Source of the DNA: Cloacimonetes bacterium UBA5614
GTDB taxonomy: Bacteria; Cloacimonadota; Cloacimonadia; Cloacimonadales; Cloacimonadaceae
Direction of reading: 5' to 3'
DNA length: 62,676 nucleotides
Assembly (NCBI GenBank): GCA_002424605.1
Contig: DIKQ01000006.1
Location: forward strand, 1-62,676
Shown: piece by piece, positions 33,517 through 42,023 of the stretch
Numbering within the stretch: the first letter of the stretch is position 1
Layout of the letters: each line of letters opens with the position of its first letter
Translations under genes and position numbers: made by a program
The notes under the pieces: model-generated
The model's database searches: none
What the model was told of the DNA's origin: nothing
Seen by the model: only the letters and a program-made list of their open reading frames with translations

Positions 33517-33998
33517 AAAACAAGGCGATTTATCCGGGGACTTTTGACCCCATTACCCTGGGGCACGTCAATATTGCAGAAAAAGCAGCTTCACTGTTTG
33601 ATGAAGTGGTTGTCGGGGTGGCTGATTATACAGGAAAAAAGACTCTGTTTGATATTGAAGAGAGAGTGAAGCTCTGTCAGCAAACCCTGGCTCATATCCC
33701 CAATGTCAAAGTGGTTCCTTTCAAAGGTCTTGTGGTAGATTTTGCAAAATCGCAAAATTGCCGGATAATGATACGTGGCATGCGTGCTGTATCGGATTTT
33801 GAATACGAGCTGTCTCTAGCGCTTACAAACAAGAAAATTGCCCCGGAGATTGAGACACTCTTTTTGGTGCCAAGCCTTAGATATATGTATCTGTCTTCCT
33901 CCACCATAAAGCAATTAGCTGAATTGGGCGGGGAACTGGAAGATTTCGTATCTTCGCCGGTATTCATGGCCCTGAAAACTAAATACAAGTCGTCCTGA
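33513..33998 (+). CDS. coaD: Phosphopantetheine adenylyltransferase
   Basis: 161 aa, the penultimate step of coenzyme A synthesis. The nucleotidyltransferase motif GTFDPITLGHVNI is at the N-terminus, with RGMRAVSDFEYE at about residue 90 and YLSSSTIK at about 128; the length is canonical. The ATG overlaps the pepP TGA. Confidence 0.96.
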   Translation: MKNKAIYPGTFDPITLGHVNIAEKAASLFDEVVVGVADYTGKKTLFDIEERVKLCQQTLAHIPNVKVVPFKGLVVDFAKSQNCRIMIRGMRAVSDFEYELSLALTNKKIAPEIETLFLVPSLRYMYLSSSTIKQLAELGGELEDFVSSPVFMALKTKYKSS

Positions 33999-34011
33999 GG
34001 CAGGAATCACA

Positions 34012-35451
34012 ATGCCCAAAAGAAAAGAAACACCCGCAGAAGTTACCCAGATATCCCAGCGCACCTTGCCGGCTAATGTCAATGCAGAAGCAGCCGTGCT
34101 TTCCGCAATGCTGATAGACAAGGATGTTGCAGTCAAAGGTCTGGAAAAGCTGAAAGAGGAATACCTCTACAGGACAGCCCACAAGATAATCCTGCGCATT
34201 ATGCAGGAACTTTTTATTGAGAACATTGAAGTGGACGCCATAACCCTGATAAACAGACTGGACAGGGCAAACCTATTGGATAAGGTGGGTGGCATACCCT
34301 ACATCAACGAGCTTTCCAGCGTAGTGGTTTCCAGCGCTAATTTTGATTATCACCTAAATATTGTTATCGACCAGGCATTGCTCCGCCAGCTTATCATTGC
34401 ATCAAACGGTATTATAGAATCCTGTTACCAGGCGGATAAACCAGTCAGCGCTATTGTCGATGATGCGGAACAATCCATCTTTGCCATTGCTGAAATCCCC
34501 AAGGAAAAGGGATTTGTCCGTTTGGGCGATGTCTCCCATGAAATCCTGGAAATGGTGCAGCAGGTGGCTTCCACCCATGTTCCTGTTTTGGGAGTCGGTA
34601 GCGGTTTCACTGACCTTGATAAGCTAACAGGAGGTTTCCGTCCCGGACAGCTCATAGTACTGGCTGCCAGACCTGCGATGGGAAAATCTTCCTTCGCTCT
34701 TAATATTGCAGCTCATGCCGCTGTGGATTTAAATAAAAAAGTGGCTATCTTCACTATGGAAATGTCGCAGGAGGAAATCCTGATGAGGATGTTTAGCAGC
34801 GCCTCAGAAGTTCCCATGGATACAATGCTGAAGGGATACGGTCTGAATGAGGATAAAATCATCCGCATATCCCAAGCGGCGGAAGTCTTTGCCAACAAGC
34901 ATATTTACATAGATGACCAAGGCACCAATACTCCTCTGGAAATCAAGGCAAAAGCACGCCGGTTGGCTGCCCAGCTGGGCGGTCTAGACCTGATTATCAT
35001 AGATTATCTGCAATTGATGACTTCTCCCAAGAGCAAGGACAACCGCCAGCAGGAAATCTCAGAAATATCACGGGCATTAAAGGTTCTTGCCAAGGATATG
35101 AATATCCCCGTGATTGCCCTTTCACAGCTTAACCGTCTCCTGGAAGCCCGAGACAACAAGCGTCCGGTTCTGTCTGACCTGCGCGAATCCGGAGCCATTG
35201 AACAGGATGCCGACTTGGTAATGTTTATCTACCGTGACGAGTATTACCTGATTATGCAGAGGGAAAAAAGCAAAAAAACAAGGGGACCCAAAGACCAGGA
35301 ACTTGATTTTGATGCGGAACTGGAAAAAGTTCGCGGCATTGCTGAGATTATCATCGGCAAAAACCGTCACGGCGCTACGGGATATTCCAAGCTTAGGTTC
35401 GTTTCAGAGATTACCACCTTCCAAAACCTTGATACGACGCATGATTATTGA
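34012..35451 (+). CDS. dnaB: Replicative DNA helicase DnaB
   Basis: 479 aa. N-terminal helical domain beginning LPANVNAEAAVLSAML, a linker, then the RecA-like motor with Walker A ARPAMGKSSFALN near residue 220 and LIIIDYLQLM near 328; the C-terminus contains GKNRHGATG. It unwinds DNA ahead of the replication fork. No intein. GAGGCAGGA precedes the ATG, and the 3' end overlaps mlaE by 11 bp. Confidence 0.96.
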   Translation: MPKRKETPAEVTQISQRTLPANVNAEAAVLSAMLIDKDVAVKGLEKLKEEYLYRTAHKIILRIMQELFIENIEVDAITLINRLDRANLLDKVGGIPYINELSSVVVSSANFDYHLNIVIDQALLRQLIIASNGIIESCYQADKPVSAIVDDAEQSIFAIAEIPKEKGFVRLGDVSHEILEMVQQVASTHVPVLGVGSGFTDLDKLTGGFRPGQLIVLAARPAMGKSSFALNIAAHAAVDLNKKVAIFTMEMSQEEILMRMFSSASEVPMDTMLKGYGLNEDKIIRISQAAEVFANKHIYIDDQGTNTPLEIKAKARRLAAQLGGLDLIIIDYLQLMTSPKSKDNRQQEISEISRALKVLAKDMNIPVIALSQLNRLLEARDNKRPVLSDLRESGAIEQDADLVMFIYRDEYYLIMQREKSKKTRGPKDQELDFDAELEKVRGIAEIIIGKNRHGATGYSKLRFVSEITTFQNLDTTHDY

Positions 35452-36193
35452 TTGGCTTGCCGGCATAGGCAGTTATTTTGTCTTCCTGTTTGGCTGCTTC
35501 AGCTTCTTGCCAAAACTTCGCCACAGACGGCCTGAGCTGTTGCGCCAGATGCACCGTATCGGCTATGACTCGCTCTTCCTGATAACGATTACAGCCGCCT
35601 TTACCGGATTGGTTACAGCCGTGCAGGCAGTATATCAGACCAGGGGATATTTTCCCATTGAATATATCGGAGTCCTGGTAGGCAAATCCACCATGATTGA
35701 ACTGGCGCCAGTATTAACCGCCCTGGTCCTTACCGGAAAAGTCGGAGCCAGCATTGCTGCGGAGATTGGTACCATGAACGTCAGTGAGCAGATTGACGCT
35801 TTGAAGACTCTGGCAATCGAACCCAGGGATTTTCTATATCTGCCGAGAATCCTGGCAGGCATCATCATCTTTCCTCTGCTTACCATCTATGCCAATCTGA
35901 TAGGCATAGTATCCTCATGGTTTTTTGCTTTTATCACATATGGCATCCATTACCATACTTTTTTTAGCAGTCTCCGGAATTACTTCCTGCCTTCAGACTT
36001 ATGGGGCGGACTTGTGAAATCCATTTTGTTTGGACTTATCATCACTTCCATCGGGTGTTTCGCAGGTTCACGCGCCACTGGAGGAGCAGAGGGTGTCGGC
36101 AAAGTTACGACTCAAACAGTGGTCTATTCAGCCATTCTCGTCTTGATTGTGGACTTTGTCGTAGCCTGGTTTTTATTTGGAGCTAATGTTTGA
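35441..36193 (+). CDS. mlaE: MlaE-family ABC transporter permease
   Basis: 250 aa with five or six membrane helices; the MlaE/YrbE pattern is clear (LVGKSTMIELAPVLTALVLTGKVG, then EIGTMNVSEQIDAL). In other bacteria it moves phospholipids between inner and outer membranes with MlaF (ATPase) and MlaD (substrate binding); neither gene is adjacent here. The frame opens at 35303 inside dnaB, but the ATG at 35441 matches the family start, overlapping the dnaB stop. Translation is probably coupled. Confidence 0.9.
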   Translation: MIIDWLAGIGSYFVFLFGCFSFLPKLRHRRPELLRQMHRIGYDSLFLITITAAFTGLVTAVQAVYQTRGYFPIEYIGVLVGKSTMIELAPVLTALVLTGKVGASIAAEIGTMNVSEQIDALKTLAIEPRDFLYLPRILAGIIIFPLLTIYANLIGIVSSWFFAFITYGIHYHTFFSSLRNYFLPSDLWGGLVKSILFGLIITSIGCFAGSRATGGAEGVGKVTTQTVVYSAILVLIVDFVVAWFLFGANV

Positions 36194-37254
36194 GAACTTT
36201 TCATACCTTTGCGCTGGCAACTTTACTGCTTATATTGTCCGGCTTTGCTGTGGGATGCAGGAAGGCAAACAGCCAACAGGCAAGCTCAGATTCTGATAAT
36301 ACCACTCTGACAATCCTCACCACTGACAACATCAGGTTTTCCGGATTTCTCAAACGCATCATTCCCGCTTTCGAGCAAGCCAATAATTGCAAAGTGGAAG
36401 TATCCTCAGTAACTGATAAGTCGGAACTGATGAAAACCATCCGGAACGAAGAGGAACTGGGAAAGATTGACCTCGTACTGGGTCTGGACAACTGCTTTCT
36501 GATAGACAGACAGGATTTGGAGCTCTTTGACAGCTCCAATGCCCTCAGGAAGCATCCAGTCAACGAGCAGTTCATCTTTGATAGGGAGCAGAGGGCAATC
36601 CCCTTTGGGTTCGGGTATTTATGCATTCTCTATGACCAGGAGAAAATACCTGTTCCCCCCCAATCTTTCGGCGAACTGCAGGATGCCAGATTCATGAATC
36701 AGCTGGTGATTTCCGACCCGCATAGCTCAGGAATTGGAAGAGCCACTATGTTATGGACAGTTGCCCTGTTTGGCAATTCCGGATTCCAGCAGTTGTGGAG
36801 GAGCATTAAAAAGAACATCCACAGCACGAAAGATACATACAGCGAAGCTTTGAATACATTGGAATCCGGTGCCTGCGGCATGGCAATCGGCTTTACAGGA
36901 ACTCCTGCCTGGAACAAGGAAAAAGACGCCGATGCTTTATCTCTCAAAACTTCCCTGCTGCAGGAAGGCAGTTTTTTATACATTGAGGCAGCCGCCATTC
37001 CCAATAAAGCCAATAGCAAAGGACTGGCAGAGAACTTTATGGCATATCTGCTTTCGCCGGAAGTGCAGAAATATGTTGCTTATGACCTGGGATTTTTCCC
37101 TGCCAATGAATCGGCTCCCTTACCTGATAAATTCGTTGCGTCTCCCTATTCTGCAGATTATGTGAACGGCAGGCTGCGGTATGAAGAGCCGGAAGCGAAT
37201 CTCAGCCTTTGGCTGGAGCTGTGGGATAAAATCTTTTCCCGTAGTATGATGTAG
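36190..37254 (+). CDS. Thiamine-type ABC transporter substrate-binding lipoprotein (ThiB/TbpA-like)
   Basis: 354 aa, TTG start overlapping the mlaE stop. Lipoprotein signal ending GFAVGC. The body matches the family of iron/thiamine solute-binding proteins (DLVLGLDN near residue 95, IPFGFGYLCILYD near 137, ISDPHSSGIGRATML near 175). It should bind a small ligand, probably thiamine or a related compound, in the periplasm. No permease or ATPase gene and no TPP riboswitch is visible nearby, so the ligand remains uncertain. Confidence 0.8.
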   Translation: MRTFHTFALATLLLILSGFAVGCRKANSQQASSDSDNTTLTILTTDNIRFSGFLKRIIPAFEQANNCKVEVSSVTDKSELMKTIRNEEELGKIDLVLGLDNCFLIDRQDLELFDSSNALRKHPVNEQFIFDREQRAIPFGFGYLCILYDQEKIPVPPQSFGELQDARFMNQLVISDPHSSGIGRATMLWTVALFGNSGFQQLWRSIKKNIHSTKDTYSEALNTLESGACGMAIGFTGTPAWNKEKDADALSLKTSLLQEGSFLYIEAAAIPNKANSKGLAENFMAYLLSPEVQKYVAYDLGFFPANESAPLPDKFVASPYSADYVNGRLRYEEPEANLSLWLELWDKIFSRSMM

Positions 37255-37265
37255 GCGCAACGGCT

Positions 37266-37736
37266 TTGATAGAACTCGTTACTCCGGGATTCAACATTGT
37301 TTTATACCAGCCCGAGATTCCGGCTAACACAGGCAACATCGGACGTCTCTGCGTAGGGACGGACTCCAGATTGCATCTGGTAAAACCCTTTCGTTTCCTG
37401 CTTGATGACAAATCACTTAAAAGAGCCGGACTGGATTATTGGCCCGAGCTTGATTTTTGCATCCATGACGACCTAAGTGCCATCCTCAGTTCAGTTGACA
37501 GGGAAAAGCTCTTTTTCTGTACGACAAAAACCGGCATATCGTATCTGGACAGGCATTATCAGGCCGGGGATTACTTTATTTTCGGACCGGAATCCAGGGG
37601 ACTTCCGGAAGAACTGCTATCAGAATATTCAGACCGTTGCATTTCCATACCCATGACCGGGAAAATCCGTTCCCTGAATCTCTCTAATTCAGTAGCTATT
37701 ACGCTTTACGAGGCTATCCGTCAGATAAGCATCTGA
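37266..37736 (+). CDS. trmL: tRNA (cytidine/uridine-34 2'-O)-methyltransferase TrmL
   Basis: 156 aa SPOUT-class methyltransferase. The N-terminal motif NIVLYQPEIPANTGNIGR, then FGPESRGLPEELL, and the C-terminal RSLNLSNSVAITLYE are diagnostic. It methylates the wobble ribose of certain leucine tRNAs. It appears to use TTG at 37266, 11 bp after the preceding stop; no strong ribosome site is seen. It ends 7 bp from the stop of the convergent radical SAM gene. Confidence 0.93.
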   Translation: MIELVTPGFNIVLYQPEIPANTGNIGRLCVGTDSRLHLVKPFRFLLDDKSLKRAGLDYWPELDFCIHDDLSAILSSVDREKLFFCTTKTGISYLDRHYQAGDYFIFGPESRGLPEELLSEYSDRCISIPMTGKIRSLNLSNSVAITLYEAIRQISI

Positions 37737-37743
37737 CAGCAAC

Positions 37744-40227
37744 CTAATAGATAAATCCGCTGCGGCTGATTTCCCAACTCTGCAAATCATCTTTTTCCAC
37801 CCCGGTCAGCACTGACAGAATCTCAAAGATATTGGGGCTTTGCAGCAGTTTTGTTATGTGAAGGACATCATCCTCCAGCGAAATCTTCAGTATCACCTGT
37901 TTCAGGTCATAGGTACGTTCGCTGTCTTTCTTGCGTTTCACGAACACCAGGGAATCCGCCTGTTCAAATGTTTTAACATTGCAGGATACCTGTTCTGCCC
38001 ATGCAGTGGGAACCTGTATGCTCAGGACATCGGCAACCGGCTGGGTTTCGCTGACAGCTTCCGTGAAAGGTATGACTGATTTCAATTCCAGTCCGCCTAC
38101 AAACAGGGATTTCAGAGCTGATACCAGTTCATCAGTTGCCAGGTTTTCTGAAGTATAAAAATCCAGGTACTCGTTTTCTCCCGTGACGCCAACTGCCAGA
38201 GCCGGACCGAAAGCGATTTTGGGATGGGGATTAAACCCCTGGGTATAGACAATCGGAAGCTTGCTTCTGCCCACCAGCCGAAAGACCATCCGCATCCAGT
38301 CCAAGTGTCCTATGAAGCGGAAATCACCGCCTTTTTTATATAGCAGCCGATAGTGCCAGCTTTTGATAAATACGGCTTTGGTTCCGGGTGTTTCCTTTGG
38401 TGCGGGTGCCGGCAGGGATGCCAGTTCCCGTTCAAAATCCTCGTTTTTTTGGGCAGTCTGCATGACAATCTTATCGTCACAGACTCCGCAGGCGATGCAG
38501 CCGTTCCTGCAGTCAATGGTAGGAATACCGCTTTCCGCTTTTTTCCATTCCTCGCCCAGCCAGGTTTTATCTACCCCCAGATCTATAAAATCCCAGGGCA
38601 GTGCAGCATCCGGAGAAAACTCATCCAGAACGGCGCGATAATCATAGCCGGCATCTTCAGCAGCCCTTGTCCAGTTTTCCCAGTTAAAGCTCTCGTTCCA
38701 GCCGTCATACTTAGCTCCAAGTCTCCAGGCTTGCTCTATCCAGGCAGAGGCTGATTCGCTGCCGCGGGAGATGACCGCTTCCAGCAGGGAGCTTTCTATT
38801 GTGTGGTAGCGTATCTTGATGAATTTCTGCCTCTGGAAAGCGTGCTTTATCAGTAACGCCCTGCGCAGTTGCTCTTCCGGCGGAAGCATCGCAGCCCACT
38901 GGAAAGGCGTATGAGCCTTGGGCACGAAGGGGGAGAGGGATACGTTTATCTGGAAACGCTTTCCCGTTTCTCCGACAATCAGGTTCACCAGGTCGATTAT
39001 GCCCTGGATATCTGCTTCGGTTTCTGTGGGAAGCCCTATCATAAAGTACAGCTTGATTCTCTGCCAGCCAAGGTCTTTGGCTATGCGAACTCCCGTGAGG
39101 ATTTCCGCTTCGGACAGGTTCTTGTTCACAACGTTACGCAACCGTTGCGTTCCGGCTTCCGGAGCGATGGTCAGCCCTTCTCTGCCGACTTCCCTGAGCA
39201 GGCTGATGAGAGCGTCATCCAGTGAATCTACCCGCAGGGAGGGCAGCGAAACATTGGTTTTCTGCTGGTCAATCTTCTTTAGAAGTGCTTCCAGCAAAGG
39301 ACGGATACAGGTGTAGTCGCTACTGGAGAGGGAAACCAGTCCTGCTTCATCCCAGCCAAACTGCTCCACTTCCCGCAAAAGGTCATTCAGAATATCTTCC
39401 GGACTGCGTTCCCGCACCGGTCTGTAGAAATAGCCCGCATGGCAAAAACGGCAGCCCCGGGTGCAGCCGCGCATGATTTCTGCCACATAGCGGTTGTGGG
39501 TGGCAAGCTGCCACGGCATCAGTTGCGGTGAATGGGTCTTTATATTATCCGCAAAGGCGGAGTATTTCCTGATTTTTATGCGGAATGATTTATCCTGCTG
39601 TAAAAGGGCATCATGCACCGCCGGCACATACATCCCTTCTATTGCTGACAGTTTTCTCAGCAGAATCGTCCGCTTTTCCCCCTCACCATCACTTGACTGC
39701 CGGGGTGAATAATCCTCTTTCCACTCTTTCACAGCCTGGGCAATTTCCTCAATCGCCTCTTCGCCTTCGCCTATCAGGAAGGCATCCACAAAAGGTTTCA
39801 GCGGCAGCGGATTGCTGGCGCAGGGACCTCCCGCGATTACCACTGGATGGCTGCAGTCCCTTTCATCAGCGTGAATGGGGATACCGGCTGTGTCCAGCAG
39901 TTCCAGAACATTGGTAAAAGTCAGTTCACTCTGCAGGGTTATGCCCAGGACATCAAATCTTTTGACTTCCTGTTTGCCTTCCAAAGCATAGAGCGGGATG
40001 CCTTCCTGACGCATGATGTCCAGCGCATCCAGCCAGGGCAGGTAGGCTCTGTCCGCCATTGCATAGTCCAGGTCGTTGATTATCGTATAGAGGATTTTCA
40101 GTCCAAGGTGTGAAATCCCCACTTCGTAAACGTCGGGGAAAGCGAAACAAAAACGAACCTCCGCGGCGTCAAAATCCTTGTGCCGGGCATTCAGTTCGTG
40201 GTCTATGTAGCGGGAGGGCTTGCTCAC
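37744..40227 (-). CDS. Radical SAM protein fused to a DUF2344 (TIGR03936-type) domain
   Basis: 827 aa. An N-terminal B12-binding-like region leads into a radical SAM domain with GCTRGCRFCHAGY near residue 257 (C-x3-C-x2-C cluster motif), then a four-Cys element (CRNGCIACGVC) near 575, and a C-terminal DUF2344 domain from about 625 (FRFIGHLDWMRM, then QGFNPHPKIAFGP). Fusions of this type are common in anaerobes; the reaction is not established. The only ordinary start is GTG at 40227, yet family-like sequence (LLQRV before SKPSRYI) continues upstream, so the true start may be a rare codon near 40240-40290. Confidence 0.88.
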   Translation of the reverse strand: MSKPSRYIDHELNARHKDFDAAEVRFCFAFPDVYEVGISHLGLKILYTIINDLDYAMADRAYLPWLDALDIMRQEGIPLYALEGKQEVKRFDVLGITLQSELTFTNVLELLDTAGIPIHADERDCSHPVVIAGGPCASNPLPLKPFVDAFLIGEGEEAIEEIAQAVKEWKEDYSPRQSSDGEGEKRTILLRKLSAIEGMYVPAVHDALLQQDKSFRIKIRKYSAFADNIKTHSPQLMPWQLATHNRYVAEIMRGCTRGCRFCHAGYFYRPVRERSPEDILNDLLREVEQFGWDEAGLVSLSSSDYTCIRPLLEALLKKIDQQKTNVSLPSLRVDSLDDALISLLREVGREGLTIAPEAGTQRLRNVVNKNLSEAEILTGVRIAKDLGWQRIKLYFMIGLPTETEADIQGIIDLVNLIVGETGKRFQINVSLSPFVPKAHTPFQWAAMLPPEEQLRRALLIKHAFQRQKFIKIRYHTIESSLLEAVISRGSESASAWIEQAWRLGAKYDGWNESFNWENWTRAAEDAGYDYRAVLDEFSPDAALPWDFIDLGVDKTWLGEEWKKAESGIPTIDCRNGCIACGVCDDKIVMQTAQKNEDFERELASLPAPAPKETPGTKAVFIKSWHYRLLYKKGGDFRFIGHLDWMRMVFRLVGRSKLPIVYTQGFNPHPKIAFGPALAVGVTGENEYLDFYTSENLATDELVSALKSLFVGGLELKSVIPFTEAVSETQPVADVLSIQVPTAWAEQVSCNVKTFEQADSLVFVKRKKDSERTYDLKQVILKISLEDDVLHITKLLQSPNIFEILSVLTGVEKDDLQSWEISRSGFIY

Positions 40228-40273
40228 CCTCTGGAGTAAGCGGTTTATCGTTATACTGTTGATTTTCTTGCCT

Positions 40274-40669
40274 TTATTTCCTGGAATTTTCTTTCTGGAG
40301 GTGAATCACGGCATTTTTCTTCAGTTTTTTGCCGTATTTTGACAGCAAAGCTGCCAGCTTGGTGTAAAGTTCATTCACATAAATGTCCGGCTGGACATCT
40401 GAGCGGACCACCTTGCGGAAAAACGGGGCCAGGGCTTTCTCGGTCTCCCTGCCGTCGCCTTCGTGGGCGCTTTCGGAATGATAGGAGTTATTCTTGTAGC
40501 CGATGAATTTACTGGGCGCAAAGATATTTTTCTTCTCAAAGTAATACCAGTGCGTATATTGGCTGAGCTTTTGCTGCAGTGTCCCGTTGTTTTTCAGGTA
40601 ATCCTGGAAACGGACGGCATTTTCCAATGCTTCCGGTAAAGATGAAATCACTTGTCTGCTGTGTTCCAT
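40274..40669 (-). CDS. Uncharacterised small soluble protein
   Basis: 131 aa, family not recognised. The centre reads HWYYFEKKNIFAPSKFIGYKN, followed by an acidic GDGRETEKAL segment and a Lys-rich C-terminus; no signal peptide or membrane helix. It lies 46 bp upstream of the radical SAM gene on the same strand and is probably co-transcribed. A weak promoter-like TTGACT lies at 40714-40719. The conserved-looking FAPSKF segment suggests a real protein, but I cannot assign a function. Confidence 0.7.
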   Translation of the reverse strand: MEHSRQVISSLPEALENAVRFQDYLKNNGTLQQKLSQYTHWYYFEKKNIFAPSKFIGYKNNSYHSESAHEGDGRETEKALAPFFRKVVRSDVQPDIYVNELYTKLAALLSKYGKKLKKNAVIHLQKENSRK

Positions 40670-40766
40670 AACTCCTCACTTTGATATAACTATCACTTGT
40701 AAAAGTTTATATCAGTCAAGAAAAAACTGCTGCTTCCGTTATATCCCCCACAGATATTTCTCTCCC

Positions 40767-40879
40767 TTTCCCTGCTTTTTCCCTGCTTGCATTACGGTAG
40801 CATTACGGTACCATTACGGTAGTAATACGGTCAATGACCGCAATGCTACCGTAATGGTACCGTAATGCTACCGTAATGC
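40767..40879. repeat. 11-bp-unit palindromic element, copy C
   Basis: Two tandem 11-bp copies of TTTCCCTGCTT (40767-40788) are followed without a break by eight 11-bp units starting at 40789 (GCATTACGGTA, GCATTACGGTA, CCATTACGGTA, GTAATACGGTC, then their inverted counterparts). The arms 40789-40822 and 40846-40879 are perfect 34-bp inverted repeats, and the spacer itself is nearly palindromic (CGGTCA/TGACCG). It occupies the 299-bp gap between the sirtuin gene and the orphan gene. The remaining gap, 40880-40967, shows nothing recognisable. Confidence 0.85.
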
Positions 40880-40967
40880 TCCTAAGGAAGGGGTAGGTAA
40901 CAAGCTACGATTCAGCAGGTTAGGGTTATGGGGGATAGAGGGGAAAGAGGAAGGGTGGACAGGAGTC

Positions 40968-41729
40968 TTAGTTAAGTGTATGTACGGCCGTAAATTCCAG
41001 CCACTTGGCAACTAATCCGGGCAGTATATCTCCGGCTTTGCCTTCATAGAATTTGTCAAAGTACTGGAAGTTGTGAGGCGCTTCCAGATTGATGCCGATG
41101 GTTTTGGCTCCGCTGAACTTGGCAGCCATGACAAAACCCGCTGCAGGATAGACCACGCCGCTGGTGCCTACTACGATAAACAGGTTGCATTTGCGGATAA
41201 GTCTGTCGATTATGTCAAGGTCATGGGGGATTTCACCGAACCAGACGATGTCCGGACGGAGAAGGCCCTCGCATTTGGTGCAATAGGGAAGCTCGTGGTC
41301 CAGCTCTATATCACTGATGAAATGCTGTTTTCCGCAGATTGTGCAAAAGCACTTGTCCAGCCTGCCGTGCATTTCCACCACGTTTTTGTTGCCAGCCCTG
41401 CGGTGCAGACCATCCACGTTCTGGGTGATGATGTGAAAATTATCCTTGAGCTTGCGTTCCATATCAGCCAGGGCAGAGTGCCCGGCGTTGGGTTCAGAGG
41501 CAAGGGCATTATGATATCTCTGGCGGTAGAAATCCCAGACAAGAACGGGGTCACGGGCAAAGGCAGAAGGCGTTGCCACGTCTTCTATGCGGTGATTTTC
41601 CCACAGTCCCCCGCTGTCGCGGAAGGTTCTGATGCCCGATTCCGCACTGATGCCGGCACCTGTAAGGACCACTACTTTGGTCCAGGAGCCGATTTTTATG
41701 CCGTCCATGATTCTATTGTCCTTGCTCAT
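40968..41729 (-). CDS. cobB: NAD-dependent protein deacylase (sirtuin, class III type)
   Basis: 253 aa. NAD-binding motif GAGISAESGI near residue 20, catalytic HG in EMHGRLDKC near 118, ITQNVDGLH, and a zinc site of two Cys pairs (CTIC, CTKC). The YRQR motif near residue 68 is the class III (SIRT5/CobB) Tyr-x-x-Arg pattern linked to removal of succinyl and malonyl groups. The start is uncertain: the ATG at 41729 gives the longest form, and a second ATG at 41708 has an AAGGA nearby. It seems to be a single-gene unit. Confidence 0.93.
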   Translation of the reverse strand: MSKDNRIMDGIKIGSWTKVVVLTGAGISAESGIRTFRDSGGLWENHRIEDVATPSAFARDPVLVWDFYRQRYHNALASEPNAGHSALADMERKLKDNFHIITQNVDGLHRRAGNKNVVEMHGRLDKCFCTICGKQHFISDIELDHELPYCTKCEGLLRPDIVWFGEIPHDLDIIDRLIRKCNLFIVVGTSGVVYPAAGFVMAAKFSGAKTIGINLEAPHNFQYFDKFYEGKAGDILPGLVAKWLEFTAVHTLN

Positions 41730-41960
41730 GCTATTTTAGTTGTGCAAGGCTTGTTCCAATTCAGCTCCGGAATTCAGAACGCACACCTGAAAGTTTAAGG
41801 TATTGCTGCAGTGCAGGCGTAAGCTCTGAAAGGGTTCACAGCCTCTGCTAATGAAGGCTCAAATCGTAAAACCCCATTTGCGGAAGTACAGACATCGATT
41901 ATTTATATGATAAGGCCTTTTTTTCCTTGTCAAATAAACAAGATTCTGGCATAAGGAAAT

Positions 41961-41979
41961 TTACTTTAAATCAAAGTAA
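41961..41979. promoter_or_regulatory. Inverted repeat upstream of lon (candidate operator)
   Basis: A perfect 7-bp inverted repeat, TTACTTT - 5 bp - AAAGTAA, 45 bp before the lon ATG. The left half lies within AAATTTACTTTAA, which also occurs at the promoter of the C25-like gene. A loose -35-like TTGTCA sits at 41927. Between the sirtuin gene and this site (41730-41926) I see nothing else recognisable. Confidence 0.4.
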
Positions 41980-42023
41980 TAGTTTGTAATTAAAAATAAT
42001 CATATAAAAACTGGAGAAAATGA

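Noticed and set aside
37255..37265. Possible TPP riboswitch or control element near the ThiB-like gene
   Set aside because: The ThiB-like gene overlaps the preceding gene, leaving no room for a leader, and no TPP-type motif is visible.
40789..40879. Possible CRISPR array in the 11-bp repeats
   Set aside because: Units are 11 bp and contiguous, with no unique spacers and no cas genes in the window.
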